Source of the DNA: Pontibacter sp. SGAir0037
GTDB taxonomy: Bacteria > Bacteroidota > Bacteroidia > Cytophagales > Hymenobacteraceae
DNA length: 64,000 nt
Assembly (NCBI RefSeq): GCF_005491705.1
Contig: NZ_CP028092.1
Location: 124,001 to 188,000, forward strand
Direction: 5' to 3'
Shown here piece by piece: positions 28,481-37,694 of this stretch (its first letter is position 1; each line of letters starts with the position of its first letter). The notes under the pieces are model-generated. The model had not been told where the DNA came from. It ran no database searches and was given only the letters and a program-made list of their open reading frames with translations. The translations under genes were made by a program, and so were the position numbers.

Positions 28481-29005
28481 ATGACTAAAAAATTTGTTCT
28501 AGGTATCTACGATGATGAAGATGTGCTGCTGCATGCCATCGAGAACATCCGTGCTGCTGGTACTAAAATATATGACGTTTTCTCGCCTTATCCTGTACAC
28601 GGAATTGATGATGTATTAGGAATCAAGCGTTCAAGATTACCGATAGTTGCTTTCTTCTGCGGTCTGTTCGGTACATCGTTCGCGCTTTGGATGCAGATAT
28701 GGATGCTAGGCTTTGACTGGCCAATGATTATTGGTGGTAAGCCACACATTGCCTTACCGTCTTTCATACCGGTTACATTCGAATTAACAGTACTTTGTGC
28801 TGCATTCGGGATGGTAATTACATTCTTTATTGTTACAAGTCTGAGACCTTCGTTCAAAGTTCCTGTTTTCGATAAGCGCTCTACAGATGATAAGTTTGTA
28901 ATGGCTATCGAAATAAATGAAGGTGTTACTGATATGGCTGCTTTAAATGACCTGCTTCGTTCTAACGGTGCGATAGAAGTTAATCAGAAGGAGGTGATAA
29001 AATAA
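28481..29005 (+). CDS. actD: Alternative complex III subunit D (DUF3341)
   Basis: A 174-residue small membrane subunit of family DUF3341. A soluble N-terminus (VLGIYDDEDVLLHAIENI, then VFSPYPVHGID) is followed by two transmembrane helices (about 55-80 and 100-125) and a soluble tail. It packs between the two large membrane subunits of the complex; no cofactor is expected. Its last codons contain an eleven-base perfect match to the anti-Shine-Dalgarno sequence serving the overlapping actE start. Confidence 0.93.
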   Translation: MTKKFVLGIYDDEDVLLHAIENIRAAGTKIYDVFSPYPVHGIDDVLGIKRSRLPIVAFFCGLFGTSFALWMQIWMLGFDWPMIIGGKPHIALPSFIPVTFELTVLCAAFGMVITFFIVTSLRPSFKVPVFDKRSTDDKFVMAIEINEGVTDMAALNDLLRSNGAIEVNQKEVIK

Positions 29006-29655
29006 TGAAAAGGTTAACTAACATAGGTTTAAAAGCCTCCGCTATTCTTTTCTCATCTGCTCTGCTTTTGGCTTGTAGCAATGAGCAGGACCCAGGGCTT
29101 GAGTATGCCCCGGATATGTATCACTCCGTTCCATTGGATCCTTATTCACAGTTAGCTCCCAATCAGTATAACCCGGGAGGGCTGAACATGCGTGTACCTG
29201 CTACAGGTACAGTGGCAAGAGGTAAAATGGGATATAACCTTTACCTGTCCCAGGATACAGCTGAAGTGGCAGGAGTTGAGCTTAAAAACCCTCTTCCTTA
29301 CAACCAGGAGAACCTGGAAGAAGGAAAAGTTCTTTATGCCCGCTTCTGCTCTCCATGCCATGGCGAACAAGGCGACGGACAGGGTTTAGTAGGTGCTAAA
29401 TTCAAAGGTGTGCCTTCTTATAGTGCTGGCAGGGTTGCTTCGCTTCCAGCTGGTCACATATTCCATGTGATCACAAACGGTAGAGGAAGAATGAGACCCC
29501 ATGGTTCTCAGGTGAATCCTACGGAGCGCTGGAAAATTGTCATGTATGTGCAGCAATTACAAACTGGTCAGGCTGATGCTGGTACAGCAACTGAGTCTGA
29601 AGCAGGACAGGAAGCTGCCGAAACAGGTACAGATAACCCAGTAACAGGAAATTAA
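29005..29655 (+). CDS. actE: Alternative complex III subunit E (monohaem cytochrome c lipoprotein)
   Basis: A 216-residue lipoprotein (C24 in LLLACSNEQ) with a single class-I cytochrome c domain: CSPCH at 115-119 and a probable methionine axial ligand in GRGRMRPHGSQV. The C-terminal tail is Q/E/T-rich and low in complexity. Electrons would pass through this haem toward the oxidase. Its ATG overlaps the actD stop codon by one base (TAATG). AAGGAGGTGAT at 28988-28998 is a near-ideal ribosome-binding site. Confidence 0.93.
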   Translation: MKRLTNIGLKASAILFSSALLLACSNEQDPGLEYAPDMYHSVPLDPYSQLAPNQYNPGGLNMRVPATGTVARGKMGYNLYLSQDTAEVAGVELKNPLPYNQENLEEGKVLYARFCSPCHGEQGDGQGLVGAKFKGVPSYSAGRVASLPAGHIFHVITNGRGRMRPHGSQVNPTERWKIVMYVQQLQTGQADAGTATESEAGQEAAETGTDNPVTGN

Positions 29656-29683
29656 GTCTAAGGCATAATTTTATTAAAGAATA

Positions 29684-30973
29684 ATGACAGAAGAAAGACT
29701 CATCATTAGCAGAAAGACGAATAATAAGTTTTTCTTAATGATAGCTATAGGTGTTGTTTTACTTATAGTAGGTGCAATTATAATGGCCATGGGAGGAGGA
29801 GGCCATCATGCAGCTGAAGGGCATGGTGCCGTTGCAGCTGCAGGCCATGAGCCGGAAGGTTGGTTTGATATCTTCAGAAGAAGAGTCTTCATGAACCTCT
29901 GGCTTAATAACGTTTACTTTACTGGTATAGCCCTGATCGGGGTATTCTTTGTAGCTGTACAGTATGTGGCTTATGCCGGTTGGTCGGTGTTGATCAAGCG
30001 TATACCTGAAGCATTGAGCTATTACCTGCCAGTTGGCGGTATTATCATGCTGATTGTCTTCCTGGTAGGCGGTCATGACATTTTTCACTGGACGCATGAT
30101 TACCTGTATGATGTAAATGACCCGCGTTATGATGAAATCATTGCAGGTAAATCAGGTTATCTGAACTTCTGGTTCTACCTGATCAGAATGGTTGCCTTTT
30201 TCGGACTTTGGATTCTTTTCTTTAACTGGTTAAGAAGAAATTCAATCAACGAAGATTTGTACGGTGGTACAGGATATTACCACAAAAGCATCCGAATTTC
30301 TGCTATGTTCCTGGTTGTATTTGGTGTGACATCTTCCATGTCTGCCTGGGATTGGGTTCTTTCAATTGATACACACTGGTTCTCTACCATGTTTGGCTGG
30401 TATGTGTTTGCCAGCTGGTGGGTATCTGGTCTGGCTGCCGTAACGCTTACAGTTATTATTCTGAAGCAAAACGGTTACCTGACAATGGTTAACTCTAACC
30501 ACTTGCACGACTTAGGTAAATTTGTATTTGCTTTCTCCATCTTCTGGACTTATGTATGGTTCTCCCAGTTTATGTTATACTGGTATGCTAACATACCGGA
30601 AGAGGTAATTTACTTCACAGACAGAGTAGGTATAGCTTTTGAAGGCGGTCATTATTTCGGGTTGTTCTTTATCAACCTGATTGTAAACTTTGCTTTCCCT
30701 TTCCTTGTTCTGATGACAAGAGATGCGAAAAGGCAGATGATTATGCTTAAATTAGCGACTATAGCTATTCTGATTGGTCACTGGTTAGATTTTTATCTGA
30801 TGATGATGCCTGGTACCATGCGTGAAAACGGAAGCATTGGCTTCATTGAAATCGGTCTTGCACTTACGTTCCTGGGCGTATTCCTGTTAACGTTTACAAA
30901 AGGTCTTACCAAAGCATCTCTTGTTCCTGTTAACCACCCGTTCCTGGAAGAGAGTATTCACCATCATGTTTAG
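29684..30973 (+). CDS. actF: Alternative complex III subunit F (second NrfD-like membrane subunit)
   Basis: A 429-residue membrane protein with about ten transmembrane helices, paralogous in fold to ActC. The N-terminal segment after the first helix is histidine- and glycine-rich (GGGGHHAAEGHG). Long hydrophobic helices with WDWVLSIDTHWFSTMFGWYVF and HWLDFYLMMMPG are typical of quinol:cytochrome c oxidoreductase quinone-binding subunit 2. It likely helps form the proton-related membrane arm. It ends 24 bases before coxB. Confidence 0.93.
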   Translation: MTEERLIISRKTNNKFFLMIAIGVVLLIVGAIIMAMGGGGHHAAEGHGAVAAAGHEPEGWFDIFRRRVFMNLWLNNVYFTGIALIGVFFVAVQYVAYAGWSVLIKRIPEALSYYLPVGGIIMLIVFLVGGHDIFHWTHDYLYDVNDPRYDEIIAGKSGYLNFWFYLIRMVAFFGLWILFFNWLRRNSINEDLYGGTGYYHKSIRISAMFLVVFGVTSSMSAWDWVLSIDTHWFSTMFGWYVFASWWVSGLAAVTLTVIILKQNGYLTMVNSNHLHDLGKFVFAFSIFWTYVWFSQFMLYWYANIPEEVIYFTDRVGIAFEGGHYFGLFFINLIVNFAFPFLVLMTRDAKRQMIMLKLATIAILIGHWLDFYLMMMPGTMRENGSIGFIEIGLALTFLGVFLLTFTKGLTKASLVPVNHPFLEESIHHHV

Positions 30974-30997
30974 AGATTATACTAAAAGCGTTATATA

Positions 30998-32065
30998 ATG
31001 ATTACGTTCGCCATTGGTTTATCCATACTTCTATTAATAGTAATCCTGTTCCTTTTGTTCAGGATTGGCACTCTGGCTTCTATTTTCAGAGGCTCCAGCC
31101 AGCGTCATGTCGGTACAACAAAGACTAGTAATAAAGTTAACAGCACGCTTTTCCTGCTTTTCCTGATCGTAGGTGGTGGAGCTTTCTTCTGGTCATTTGC
31201 TGATTCTTGGGACACGATGAACCAGCCTCTTGCTTCTGTTCATGGTGCTTGGACAGACAGCTTATTCTGGACTACAATGACTGTTATTGGTATCGTGTTC
31301 GTGATTACGCAGATCCTGCTGTTCACGTACTCTTACAAATACCAGCACAAAGACAATAAAAGAGCTTATTACTACCCGCATAACAACAAAATAGAAATTG
31401 TCTGGACCTTGATTCCGGCAGTTGTGATGGCGATCCTGGTTTTTGCAGGATGGAGAACCTGGACAGACATCACCAAAGCTGCTCCTGAAAATTCTGTTGT
31501 CATAGAGGTAATGGGTAAGCAATTCAACTGGATGGTTCGCTATCCTGGTGAGGATGGCAAATTAGGTGTGGCTAACTACAAACTAATTGATGCTGTGAAC
31601 GAAATGGGTATCGATTTCAGTGATAACAACTCAATGGACGACTTTGTGGCGAGAGAAATTCACGTTCCAAAAGGCCAGCCTATTCTATTCAAGATCAGAT
31701 CAAGAGATGTAATCCACAGTGTGTTCCTGCCTCACTTCCGTGTAAAAATGGATGCGGTGCCAGGTATGCCTACGAAGTTCTGGTTTGTGCCTACGAAAAC
31801 AACTGCTGAAATGCAGAATGAAACAGGAAACCCGGATTTCAAATATGAATTGGCCTGTACTGAAATTTGCGGTCAGGGGCACTTTGCCATGCGTATGATC
31901 TTAGTAGTGGATGAGCCTGAAGATTATCAGGAGTGGGTAGCTTCACAGCCAAAATTCATAGAGCAGAATCCGGATCTATTGGCTAAATTCTCAGCAGAAC
32001 CTACTAAGCAGTTAGTACTGGAGAAGAAAGCAGAAACTGCTGAAGAAGTAAAAACAGAGTTGTAG
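30998..32065 (+). CDS. coxB: Cytochrome c oxidase subunit II
   Basis: A 355-residue subunit carrying the binuclear CuA centre that receives electrons for the oxidase. An N-terminal hydrophobic segment and two transmembrane helices precede the periplasmic cupredoxin domain. CuA ligands are H240 (VIHSVFLPH), C287, E289, C291, H295 and M298 (CTEICGQGHFAM). There is no fused haem c domain, so electrons must come from ActA/ActE or a separate cytochrome. It directly follows actF, consistent with a supercomplex encoded as one unit. Confidence 0.96.
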   Translation: MITFAIGLSILLLIVILFLLFRIGTLASIFRGSSQRHVGTTKTSNKVNSTLFLLFLIVGGGAFFWSFADSWDTMNQPLASVHGAWTDSLFWTTMTVIGIVFVITQILLFTYSYKYQHKDNKRAYYYPHNNKIEIVWTLIPAVVMAILVFAGWRTWTDITKAAPENSVVIEVMGKQFNWMVRYPGEDGKLGVANYKLIDAVNEMGIDFSDNNSMDDFVAREIHVPKGQPILFKIRSRDVIHSVFLPHFRVKMDAVPGMPTKFWFVPTKTTAEMQNETGNPDFKYELACTEICGQGHFAMRMILVVDEPEDYQEWVASQPKFIEQNPDLLAKFSAEPTKQLVLEKKAETAEEVKTEL

Positions 32066-32082
32066 CATTTAATATTTCAAAT

Positions 32083-33909
32083 ATGTCTAGTACAGATATC
32101 TCTATCAATAAAGATGTACATCATGCACACGATGAGCATGATCATCATCATGATTTGAATTTCTTTGAGAAGTACATATTTAGCCAGGACCATAAAGTAA
32201 TTGGGAAGCAATTCCTGTTCATGGGTATTTTCTGGGCTTTTGTAGGTGGCTTCTTGTCAATCCTTTTCCGTTTACAATTAGGCTGGCCTGGTGCTACCTT
32301 CACATTCCTGGAGCCAATCCTGGGAGGTTGGGTGCAGAATGGTAAAATTGATACAGAGTTCTACCTGGCAATGGTTACCATGCACGGTACCATTATGGTG
32401 TTCTTTGTGTTAACTGCTGGTTTGAGTGGTACTTTCAGTAACTTCCTGATTCCGCTGCAGATTGGAGCACGTGATATGGCTTCGGGCTTTATGAACATGC
32501 TCTCTTTCTGGTTCTTCTTCCTGGCGAGTGTGGTTATGTTAATTTCGCTGTTCCTGGAAACCGGACCTGCAGCCGGTGGCTGGACGATATATCCTCCACT
32601 CAGTGCCCTGCCTCAGGCTATTTCGGGCTCTGGTATGGGTATGACCATGTGGATTGTTGCTATGGCGCTATTCATTGTATCGCAGCTCTTGGGTGGTGTT
32701 AACTACATTACAACAATCATTAACCTGCGCACAAAAGGAATGTCAATGACAAAGCTGCCCTTGACTATATGGGCCTTCTTTTTAACAGCTATTCTTGGTT
32801 TACTTTCATTCCCGGTATTATTTTCTGCAGTACTGCTCCTGATCTTCGACAGAAGCTTTGGTACAAGCTTTTACCTGTCTGATATCTTTATTGCTGGTGA
32901 AGCCTTATCAAATACTGGTGGTAGCCCGATCCTGTTCCAGCACTTGTTCTGGTTCCTGGGGCACCCGGAAGTATATATCGTAATCTTACCAACCTTTGGT
33001 ATTGTTTCTGAAGTAATTACCACAAATTCTCGTAAGCCAATCTTTGGTTACAGAGCGATGATTGGTTCCCTGTTAGGTATTTCTCTTTTGTCATTCGTCG
33101 TTTGGGCTCACCACATGTTCGTAACAGGTATGAACCCATTCCTCGGATCGGTTTTCATGTTCCTGACGCTTATCATTGCAGTACCATCAGCAGTAAAGGT
33201 ATTTAACTGGTTAGCTACGCTCTGGAGAGGTAACATTCGCTTTACAACTGCTATGTTGTTTGCCATTGCCTTTGTATCACTCTTTATTTCAGGTGGTTTA
33301 ACAGGTATTATCCTGGGTAATTCGGCGCTGGATATTCAGCTGCACGATACATATTTTGTAATCGCACACTTCCACCTTGTAATGGGGGCTGCCGCTTTCT
33401 TTGGAATGTTCTGTGGTGTTTACCATTGGTTCCCAAAGATGTTTGGCCGCATGATGGACGAGAAACTAGGCATGGTACACTTCTGGATGACATTTGCTGC
33501 CGTATACATGGTATTTATGCCAATGCACTACCTGGGTATAGCAGGTTTCCCAAGAAGATACTATTCATGGTCTGGTTTCGAAGCTTTCAACATCTTCGCT
33601 GACCTGAACAGCTTTATCAGTATTGCAGCCATTATTGGTTTCTCTGCTCAGTTCATCTTCTTGTTCAACTTTATATACAGCATCTTCAGAGGCCGTAGAG
33701 CAACCGCTAACCCATGGCAGTCTAATACACTGGAATGGACGACGCCGGCTTTACCAGGACACGGAAACTGGCCGGGAGAAATTCCAGCTGTATACCGTTG
33801 GCCTTATGACTACAGCAAGCCTGGTGCAGCTGAAGACTTTATACCACAAACAGTACCTTATTCGCAGACGCAGTCTTCAAACCTGCCAAACGAGAAGGAT
33901 TTTGAATAA
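32083..33909 (+). CDS. ctaD: Cytochrome c oxidase subunit I (aa3-type, A1 subfamily)
   Basis: A 608-residue catalytic subunit with twelve or more transmembrane helices. Haem a is held by H101 and H431, haem a3 by H429 (HFHLVMG). CuB ligands are H294 and the H343-H344 pair, with the cross-linked tyrosine Y298 in GHPEVY. The glutamate E296 of that motif is the A1 signature for the D proton channel. The N-terminus is histidine-rich (HHAHDEHDHHHD). It lies 17 bases after coxB, and the haem A synthesis genes follow. Confidence 0.97.
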   Translation: MSSTDISINKDVHHAHDEHDHHHDLNFFEKYIFSQDHKVIGKQFLFMGIFWAFVGGFLSILFRLQLGWPGATFTFLEPILGGWVQNGKIDTEFYLAMVTMHGTIMVFFVLTAGLSGTFSNFLIPLQIGARDMASGFMNMLSFWFFFLASVVMLISLFLETGPAAGGWTIYPPLSALPQAISGSGMGMTMWIVAMALFIVSQLLGGVNYITTIINLRTKGMSMTKLPLTIWAFFLTAILGLLSFPVLFSAVLLLIFDRSFGTSFYLSDIFIAGEALSNTGGSPILFQHLFWFLGHPEVYIVILPTFGIVSEVITTNSRKPIFGYRAMIGSLLGISLLSFVVWAHHMFVTGMNPFLGSVFMFLTLIIAVPSAVKVFNWLATLWRGNIRFTTAMLFAIAFVSLFISGGLTGIILGNSALDIQLHDTYFVIAHFHLVMGAAAFFGMFCGVYHWFPKMFGRMMDEKLGMVHFWMTFAAVYMVFMPMHYLGIAGFPRRYYSWSGFEAFNIFADLNSFISIAAIIGFSAQFIFLFNFIYSIFRGRRATANPWQSNTLEWTTPALPGHGNWPGEIPAVYRWPYDYSKPGAAEDFIPQTVPYSQTQSSNLPNEKDFE

Positions 33910-33916
33910 CTAGTAA

Positions 33917-34993
33917 ATGAATAATAAATCTTTTCAATATAAAAGATTTAGAAATATTGGAGTACTTACAGTTTTAGCTGTATACTTTCTAATATTGGTC
34001 GGAGGAATCGTGCGGAGTACTGGTTCAGGAATGGGTTGCCCAGACTGGCCTAAGTGCTTTGGCAGTTGGGTTCCTCCGACTGATGTTGGCCAATTGCCTG
34101 ATAATTACTTAGAAGTATATAAGGAAAAGCGAATAGAGAAAAATAAGAGGGTAGCCGGATATCTGGATAAGCTTGGTTTCAAAGAAGTCTCCGCCGCCAT
34201 TTTTTCTCATCCAAGCCAGTACATAGAAACAGAATTTAATGTCACTAAAACTTGGATTGAGTATATAAACAGGTTGGTTGGAGCTTTAATTGGTGTTTTT
34301 ATTTTTCTTACTGTCGTTTTTGCTTTCCCTTTTTTAAAGAAGGACAAGATCGTTTTCTACTTGTCGCTTTTGAGCTTTCTTCTGGTAGGTTTTCAAGGGT
34401 GGTTGGGTTCGATAGTAGTTTCTACAAACCTGCTCCCCATTACCATTACCGTACACATGGCGTTAGCGCTGCTCATAGTGGCAATGTTGCAATACGCTGT
34501 GGTGCGCTCACAAAAACAAACTTTTACAAATCGGTTTGCTTTCACAGGCAAAATATATTTTCTGATCTGGACCGTTTCCATCATCAGTTTTATTCAAATT
34601 ATATTAGGTACTCAGGTTCGTGAAGAAGTAGATCTGGTAGCTTTTATGATGAATGGGGAATCGAGAGAATTGTGGGTAGATAAGTTAGGGGCTTATTTTT
34701 ATGTTCACCGGTCCTTTTCAATTTTGGTATTAGGAATTAATGTTTATACTGCCTACCTGCTGTATAATCTGAAGGATAAACAAATGTCAGGGCTGACGAC
34801 AATAATGTTGGTCATCGTTGGATTGGAAATCGCGTTGGGCATTGGCATGGCTTATTTCGCTATACCCCCTGCGCTTCAACCATTGCATCTCACGTTAGGT
34901 ACACTTTTATTTGGTGTACAGTTTTTAATGTTGATTATATATAAGTATGCCTCTTATAAGGCAGTAAATAAACCAGTAGCTGTTTTAAACTAA
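33917..34993 (+). CDS. ctaA: Haem A synthase (COX15/CtaA family)
   Basis: A 358-residue, eight-helix membrane protein that oxidises the C8 methyl of haem O to a formyl group, making haem A for the adjacent oxidase. The family start GGIVRSTGSGMGCPDWPKCFG (shown here in part: GSGMGCPDWP with its cysteine pair) is present at about 28-48, and haem ligands fall in TVHMALAL and YVHRSFSI. It overlaps ctaB by one base (TAATG). Confidence 0.94.
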   Translation: MNNKSFQYKRFRNIGVLTVLAVYFLILVGGIVRSTGSGMGCPDWPKCFGSWVPPTDVGQLPDNYLEVYKEKRIEKNKRVAGYLDKLGFKEVSAAIFSHPSQYIETEFNVTKTWIEYINRLVGALIGVFIFLTVVFAFPFLKKDKIVFYLSLLSFLLVGFQGWLGSIVVSTNLLPITITVHMALALLIVAMLQYAVVRSQKQTFTNRFAFTGKIYFLIWTVSIISFIQIILGTQVREEVDLVAFMMNGESRELWVDKLGAYFYVHRSFSILVLGINVYTAYLLYNLKDKQMSGLTTIMLVIVGLEIALGIGMAYFAIPPALQPLHLTLGTLLFGVQFLMLIIYKYASYKAVNKPVAVLN

Positions 34994-35895
34994 TGATCTC
35001 TCAAAAGTCGGAAACACTGCGGCCAGTTTCTTTTATGTCGGAAAAAGTAAAGGCGTATTTCTCTCTCCTTAAGTTCAGATTAAGTTTTACAGTTGCTTTT
35101 TCTAGTGCTATAGGGTTTATACTGGGTAAACCTGGTACGAACTATGCAGAAATTGCCTTAGTTATGTTAGGTGGATTACTGGTAACAGGATCTGCAAATA
35201 TCATCAATCAGATTCTGGAAAAGGATCTTGATAAGATGATGAAGCGAACAGCCAAAAGACCTTTGCCTACAGGATTATTGTCGGTAACAGAAGCTGCGAT
35301 ATTCAGCTTTATATTAGGTATTGCCGGCTTGTTCTTACTTGGATATTTCTTTAATACACTCGCAGCAGCCATTTCGCTGGTATCCCTGATTCTTTACGGG
35401 CTTATCTATACACCGCTTAAGCGTATAAACCCAATTTGTGTATTTGTAGGTGCTATACCCGGCGGCTTGCCACCACTTATAGGATGGGTTGCGGCAACAG
35501 GTGTAATGGGTGTAGAAGCCTGGATTTTATTCGGAATACAGTTTATCTGGCAGTTCCCACATTTCTGGGCAATTGCATGGGTGCTGGACGATGACTATAA
35601 GAAAGCCGGCTTTCGGATGTTACCGATGGAAGGTGGAAAAAATCTGAAAACAGCTATTCAGATCATGATCTACACACTGATGCTGATTCCCTTAAGTCTG
35701 TTGCCACTACAGTTCGGGATGACAGGTACTACCTCAGCTTTTGTAGCTGTTGTGTGTGGTGTTTTATTTTTAGCCCAAACGTTTTATTTAATGCGTACCT
35801 GTACAAAAAAGGCTGCTATGAATATTATGTTTGGATCTTTTTTATATCTGCCTATCGTGCAGATAGCCTTTGTTTTAGATAAAGTAAATTTATAA
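34993..35895 (+). CDS. ctaB: Protohaem IX farnesyltransferase (haem O synthase)
   Basis: A 300-residue UbiA-family prenyltransferase that adds farnesyl to haem B. It has about nine helices. The aspartate-rich substrate motif is NQILEKDLDKMMKRTAKRPL, and a second one is seen in WVLDDDYKKAGFRMLP. It starts inside the ctaA stop codon, so the two haem-modifying enzymes are translationally coupled. Confidence 0.95.
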   Translation: MISQKSETLRPVSFMSEKVKAYFSLLKFRLSFTVAFSSAIGFILGKPGTNYAEIALVMLGGLLVTGSANIINQILEKDLDKMMKRTAKRPLPTGLLSVTEAAIFSFILGIAGLFLLGYFFNTLAAAISLVSLILYGLIYTPLKRINPICVFVGAIPGGLPPLIGWVAATGVMGVEAWILFGIQFIWQFPHFWAIAWVLDDDYKKAGFRMLPMEGGKNLKTAIQIMIYTLMLIPLSLLPLQFGMTGTTSAFVAVVCGVLFLAQTFYLMRTCTKKAAMNIMFGSFLYLPIVQIAFVLDKVNL

Positions 35896-35897
35896 AA

Positions 35898-36482
35898 ATG
35901 GTTGCCAGATCAATAGATGGAGAAAATACAACAGCAGGAGTGCATCCATTAAAGTTCTCGCTGTGGTTGATTATTATTAGTATTATCATGATGTTTGCAG
36001 CTTTTACAAGTGCATACATCGTAAGAAGGGCAGAAGGTAACTGGTTGGAATTTGATTTACCTTCTGTACTCCTCATAAATACCATTGTTATTCTTATCAG
36101 CAGTGTTACGATGCAACTAGCACATAATGCTGCCAAAAAGAACAACTTGTCATTTCTGAAGATCATGCTCATGGCTACTATCGGCCTGGGAGTGGCTTTT
36201 CTGATCGGTCAGTTGAACGGGTGGGGATCGCTTGTACAGGATAATGTTTATTTCGGTGGCGAGACCAGTAACCCTGCCGGTTCATTCATGTATGTATTAA
36301 CAGGTGTTCACGGGTTTCACTTAATTACTGGCCTTATTTTTTTAGTAATAGTGCTGATGTCCAGTTTAAAGTACAAAGTGCATTCTAAAAATATGCTGCG
36401 TATACAGTTATGTACTATATATTGGCACTTTTTAGGAGGACTTTGGCTATATTTGTACATCTTTTTAAGATTAAATCACTAA
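35898..36482 (+). CDS. Cytochrome c oxidase subunit III (short form)
   Basis: A 194-residue membrane protein with five helices and subunit-III features (FTSAYIVRRAEGNW, VHGFHLITGLI, and the ending IYWHFLGGLWLYLYI). It is shorter than the next gene. It starts three bases after ctaB. A pair of subunit-III-like genes of different lengths is a recurring arrangement in Bacteroidota; which one binds subunit I, or whether both do, cannot be told here. Confidence 0.88.
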   Translation: MVARSIDGENTTAGVHPLKFSLWLIIISIIMMFAAFTSAYIVRRAEGNWLEFDLPSVLLINTIVILISSVTMQLAHNAAKKNNLSFLKIMLMATIGLGVAFLIGQLNGWGSLVQDNVYFGGETSNPAGSFMYVLTGVHGFHLITGLIFLVIVLMSSLKYKVHSKNMLRIQLCTIYWHFLGGLWLYLYIFLRLNH

Positions 36483-36505
36483 ACAATTTTTTCAATACAT
36501 AAACT

Positions 36506-37252
36506 ATGTCTACATCAACTACGCTGGAAGCACCTAGTACAGGTACATGGGATGGTGGAAACGAACCATTTAAAGCGAGCTATGGAAAACTAATGATGTG
36601 GTTTTTCCTGCTTTCAGATGCGTTTACTTTTGGTGCGCTTCTAATTGTTTACGGTCTTTCACGTCACAAGCACTTGCCTTACACTGGCGAACCTGAAGCC
36701 TTTATTTTCTCAACTGAGTATTGGCCAATTCCTGAGAAAGTGTTTAATGCTTTCCCTGGTTTTCATGGCGTGGATCTGCCGCTTGCCTTCGTAGCCTTAA
36801 TGACCATGATCCTGATCTTAAGTTCAGTTACCATGGTATTGGCCGTTGAAGCCGGACATAGAATGGATAAAAACGATGTTCAGAAGTGGTTGTTGTGGAC
36901 TATCCTGTTTGGTGGTACTTTCTTAGGATGTCAGGCATGGGAGTGGGCTCACTTTATTACCGGTGATGACCAAGGTATGTTATTAAGCGACGGAGCAAGA
37001 GTTTTCGGAGCTAACTTAACAGTTAACCAGTATGGTCCGCCATTGTTTGCAGATCTTTTCTTCTTCATCACTGGTTTCCACGGTACACACGTATTTAGTG
37101 GTGTGGTGTTGCTGATCATGATTTTCATCAATACTGTAAACGGTGTGTATCACAAACGTGGGCACTATGAAATGGTTGAAAAAGTTGGTCTTTACTGGCA
37201 CTTTGTAGACCTTGTTTGGGTATTCGTTTTCACATTCTTCTACCTGATCTAA
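36506..37252 (+). CDS. ctaE: Cytochrome c oxidase subunit III (long form)
   Basis: A 248-residue, seven-helix-type subunit III. The core contains MMWFFLLSDAFTFGALL, WEWAHFI, FFITGFHGTHVFSGV and the ending LYWHFVDLVWVFVFTFFYL, all typical of the family. Subunit III stabilises proton uptake by subunit I. It lies 23 bases after the short paralogue. Confidence 0.93.
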   Translation: MSTSTTLEAPSTGTWDGGNEPFKASYGKLMMWFFLLSDAFTFGALLIVYGLSRHKHLPYTGEPEAFIFSTEYWPIPEKVFNAFPGFHGVDLPLAFVALMTMILILSSVTMVLAVEAGHRMDKNDVQKWLLWTILFGGTFLGCQAWEWAHFITGDDQGMLLSDGARVFGANLTVNQYGPPLFADLFFFITGFHGTHVFSGVVLLIMIFINTVNGVYHKRGHYEMVEKVGLYWHFVDLVWVFVFTFFYLI

Positions 37253-37337
37253 TTAAGATAAACTTAAAAATAACTGGAGCTGTTTTCCTGCCGTTTTTAT
37301 AACAGGAAAGTAACCGTTAATAAAGTTATAGAATACT

Positions 37338-37685
37338 ATGGCAATGCATTCTGATCATTCACATGATTTCAACCACACTGGTGAAATCCCGAAACCACAA
37401 ACAAAGCAGATCTGGAAAACTTTCTGGATATTGGTGGCAATTACCGCATTTGAGTTCTTGATAGCATTCACCATGGATGCCGGCACACTCAGAAATGCCA
37501 TCTTTATTGTGCTTACTATTTTTAAGGCTTTCTACATTGTAGCTGAATTTATGCACTTAAAGCACGAAACAAAAGCGCTTATCTGGTGTATTCTTATTCC
37601 AATGGCTTTGGTAATCTGGTTAATGGTAGCACTTATTTCTGAAGGAAGTTACTATTACGATTCCGTTACGAATTACTTTAATTAA
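37338..37685 (+). CDS. Cytochrome c oxidase subunit IV
   Basis: A 115-residue protein with three transmembrane helices, of the prokaryotic subunit-IV family. A histidine-rich start (HSDHSHDFNH) precedes IWKTFWILVAITAFEFLIAF and FKAFYIVAEFMHLKHE. An 85-base gap before it holds a weak hairpin (37284-37309, 7-bp stem) that might trim expression relative to the upstream genes. Confidence 0.88.
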   Translation: MAMHSDHSHDFNHTGEIPKPQTKQIWKTFWILVAITAFEFLIAFTMDAGTLRNAIFIVLTIFKAFYIVAEFMHLKHETKALIWCILIPMALVIWLMVALISEGSYYYDSVTNYFN

Positions 37686-37694
37686 AGAAGATAT

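Noticed and set aside
37284..37309. Weak hairpin between the long subunit III and subunit IV genes as an operon terminator
   Set aside because: Only a 7-bp stem with a 12-base loop and no T-run; the genes on both sides belong together functionally.
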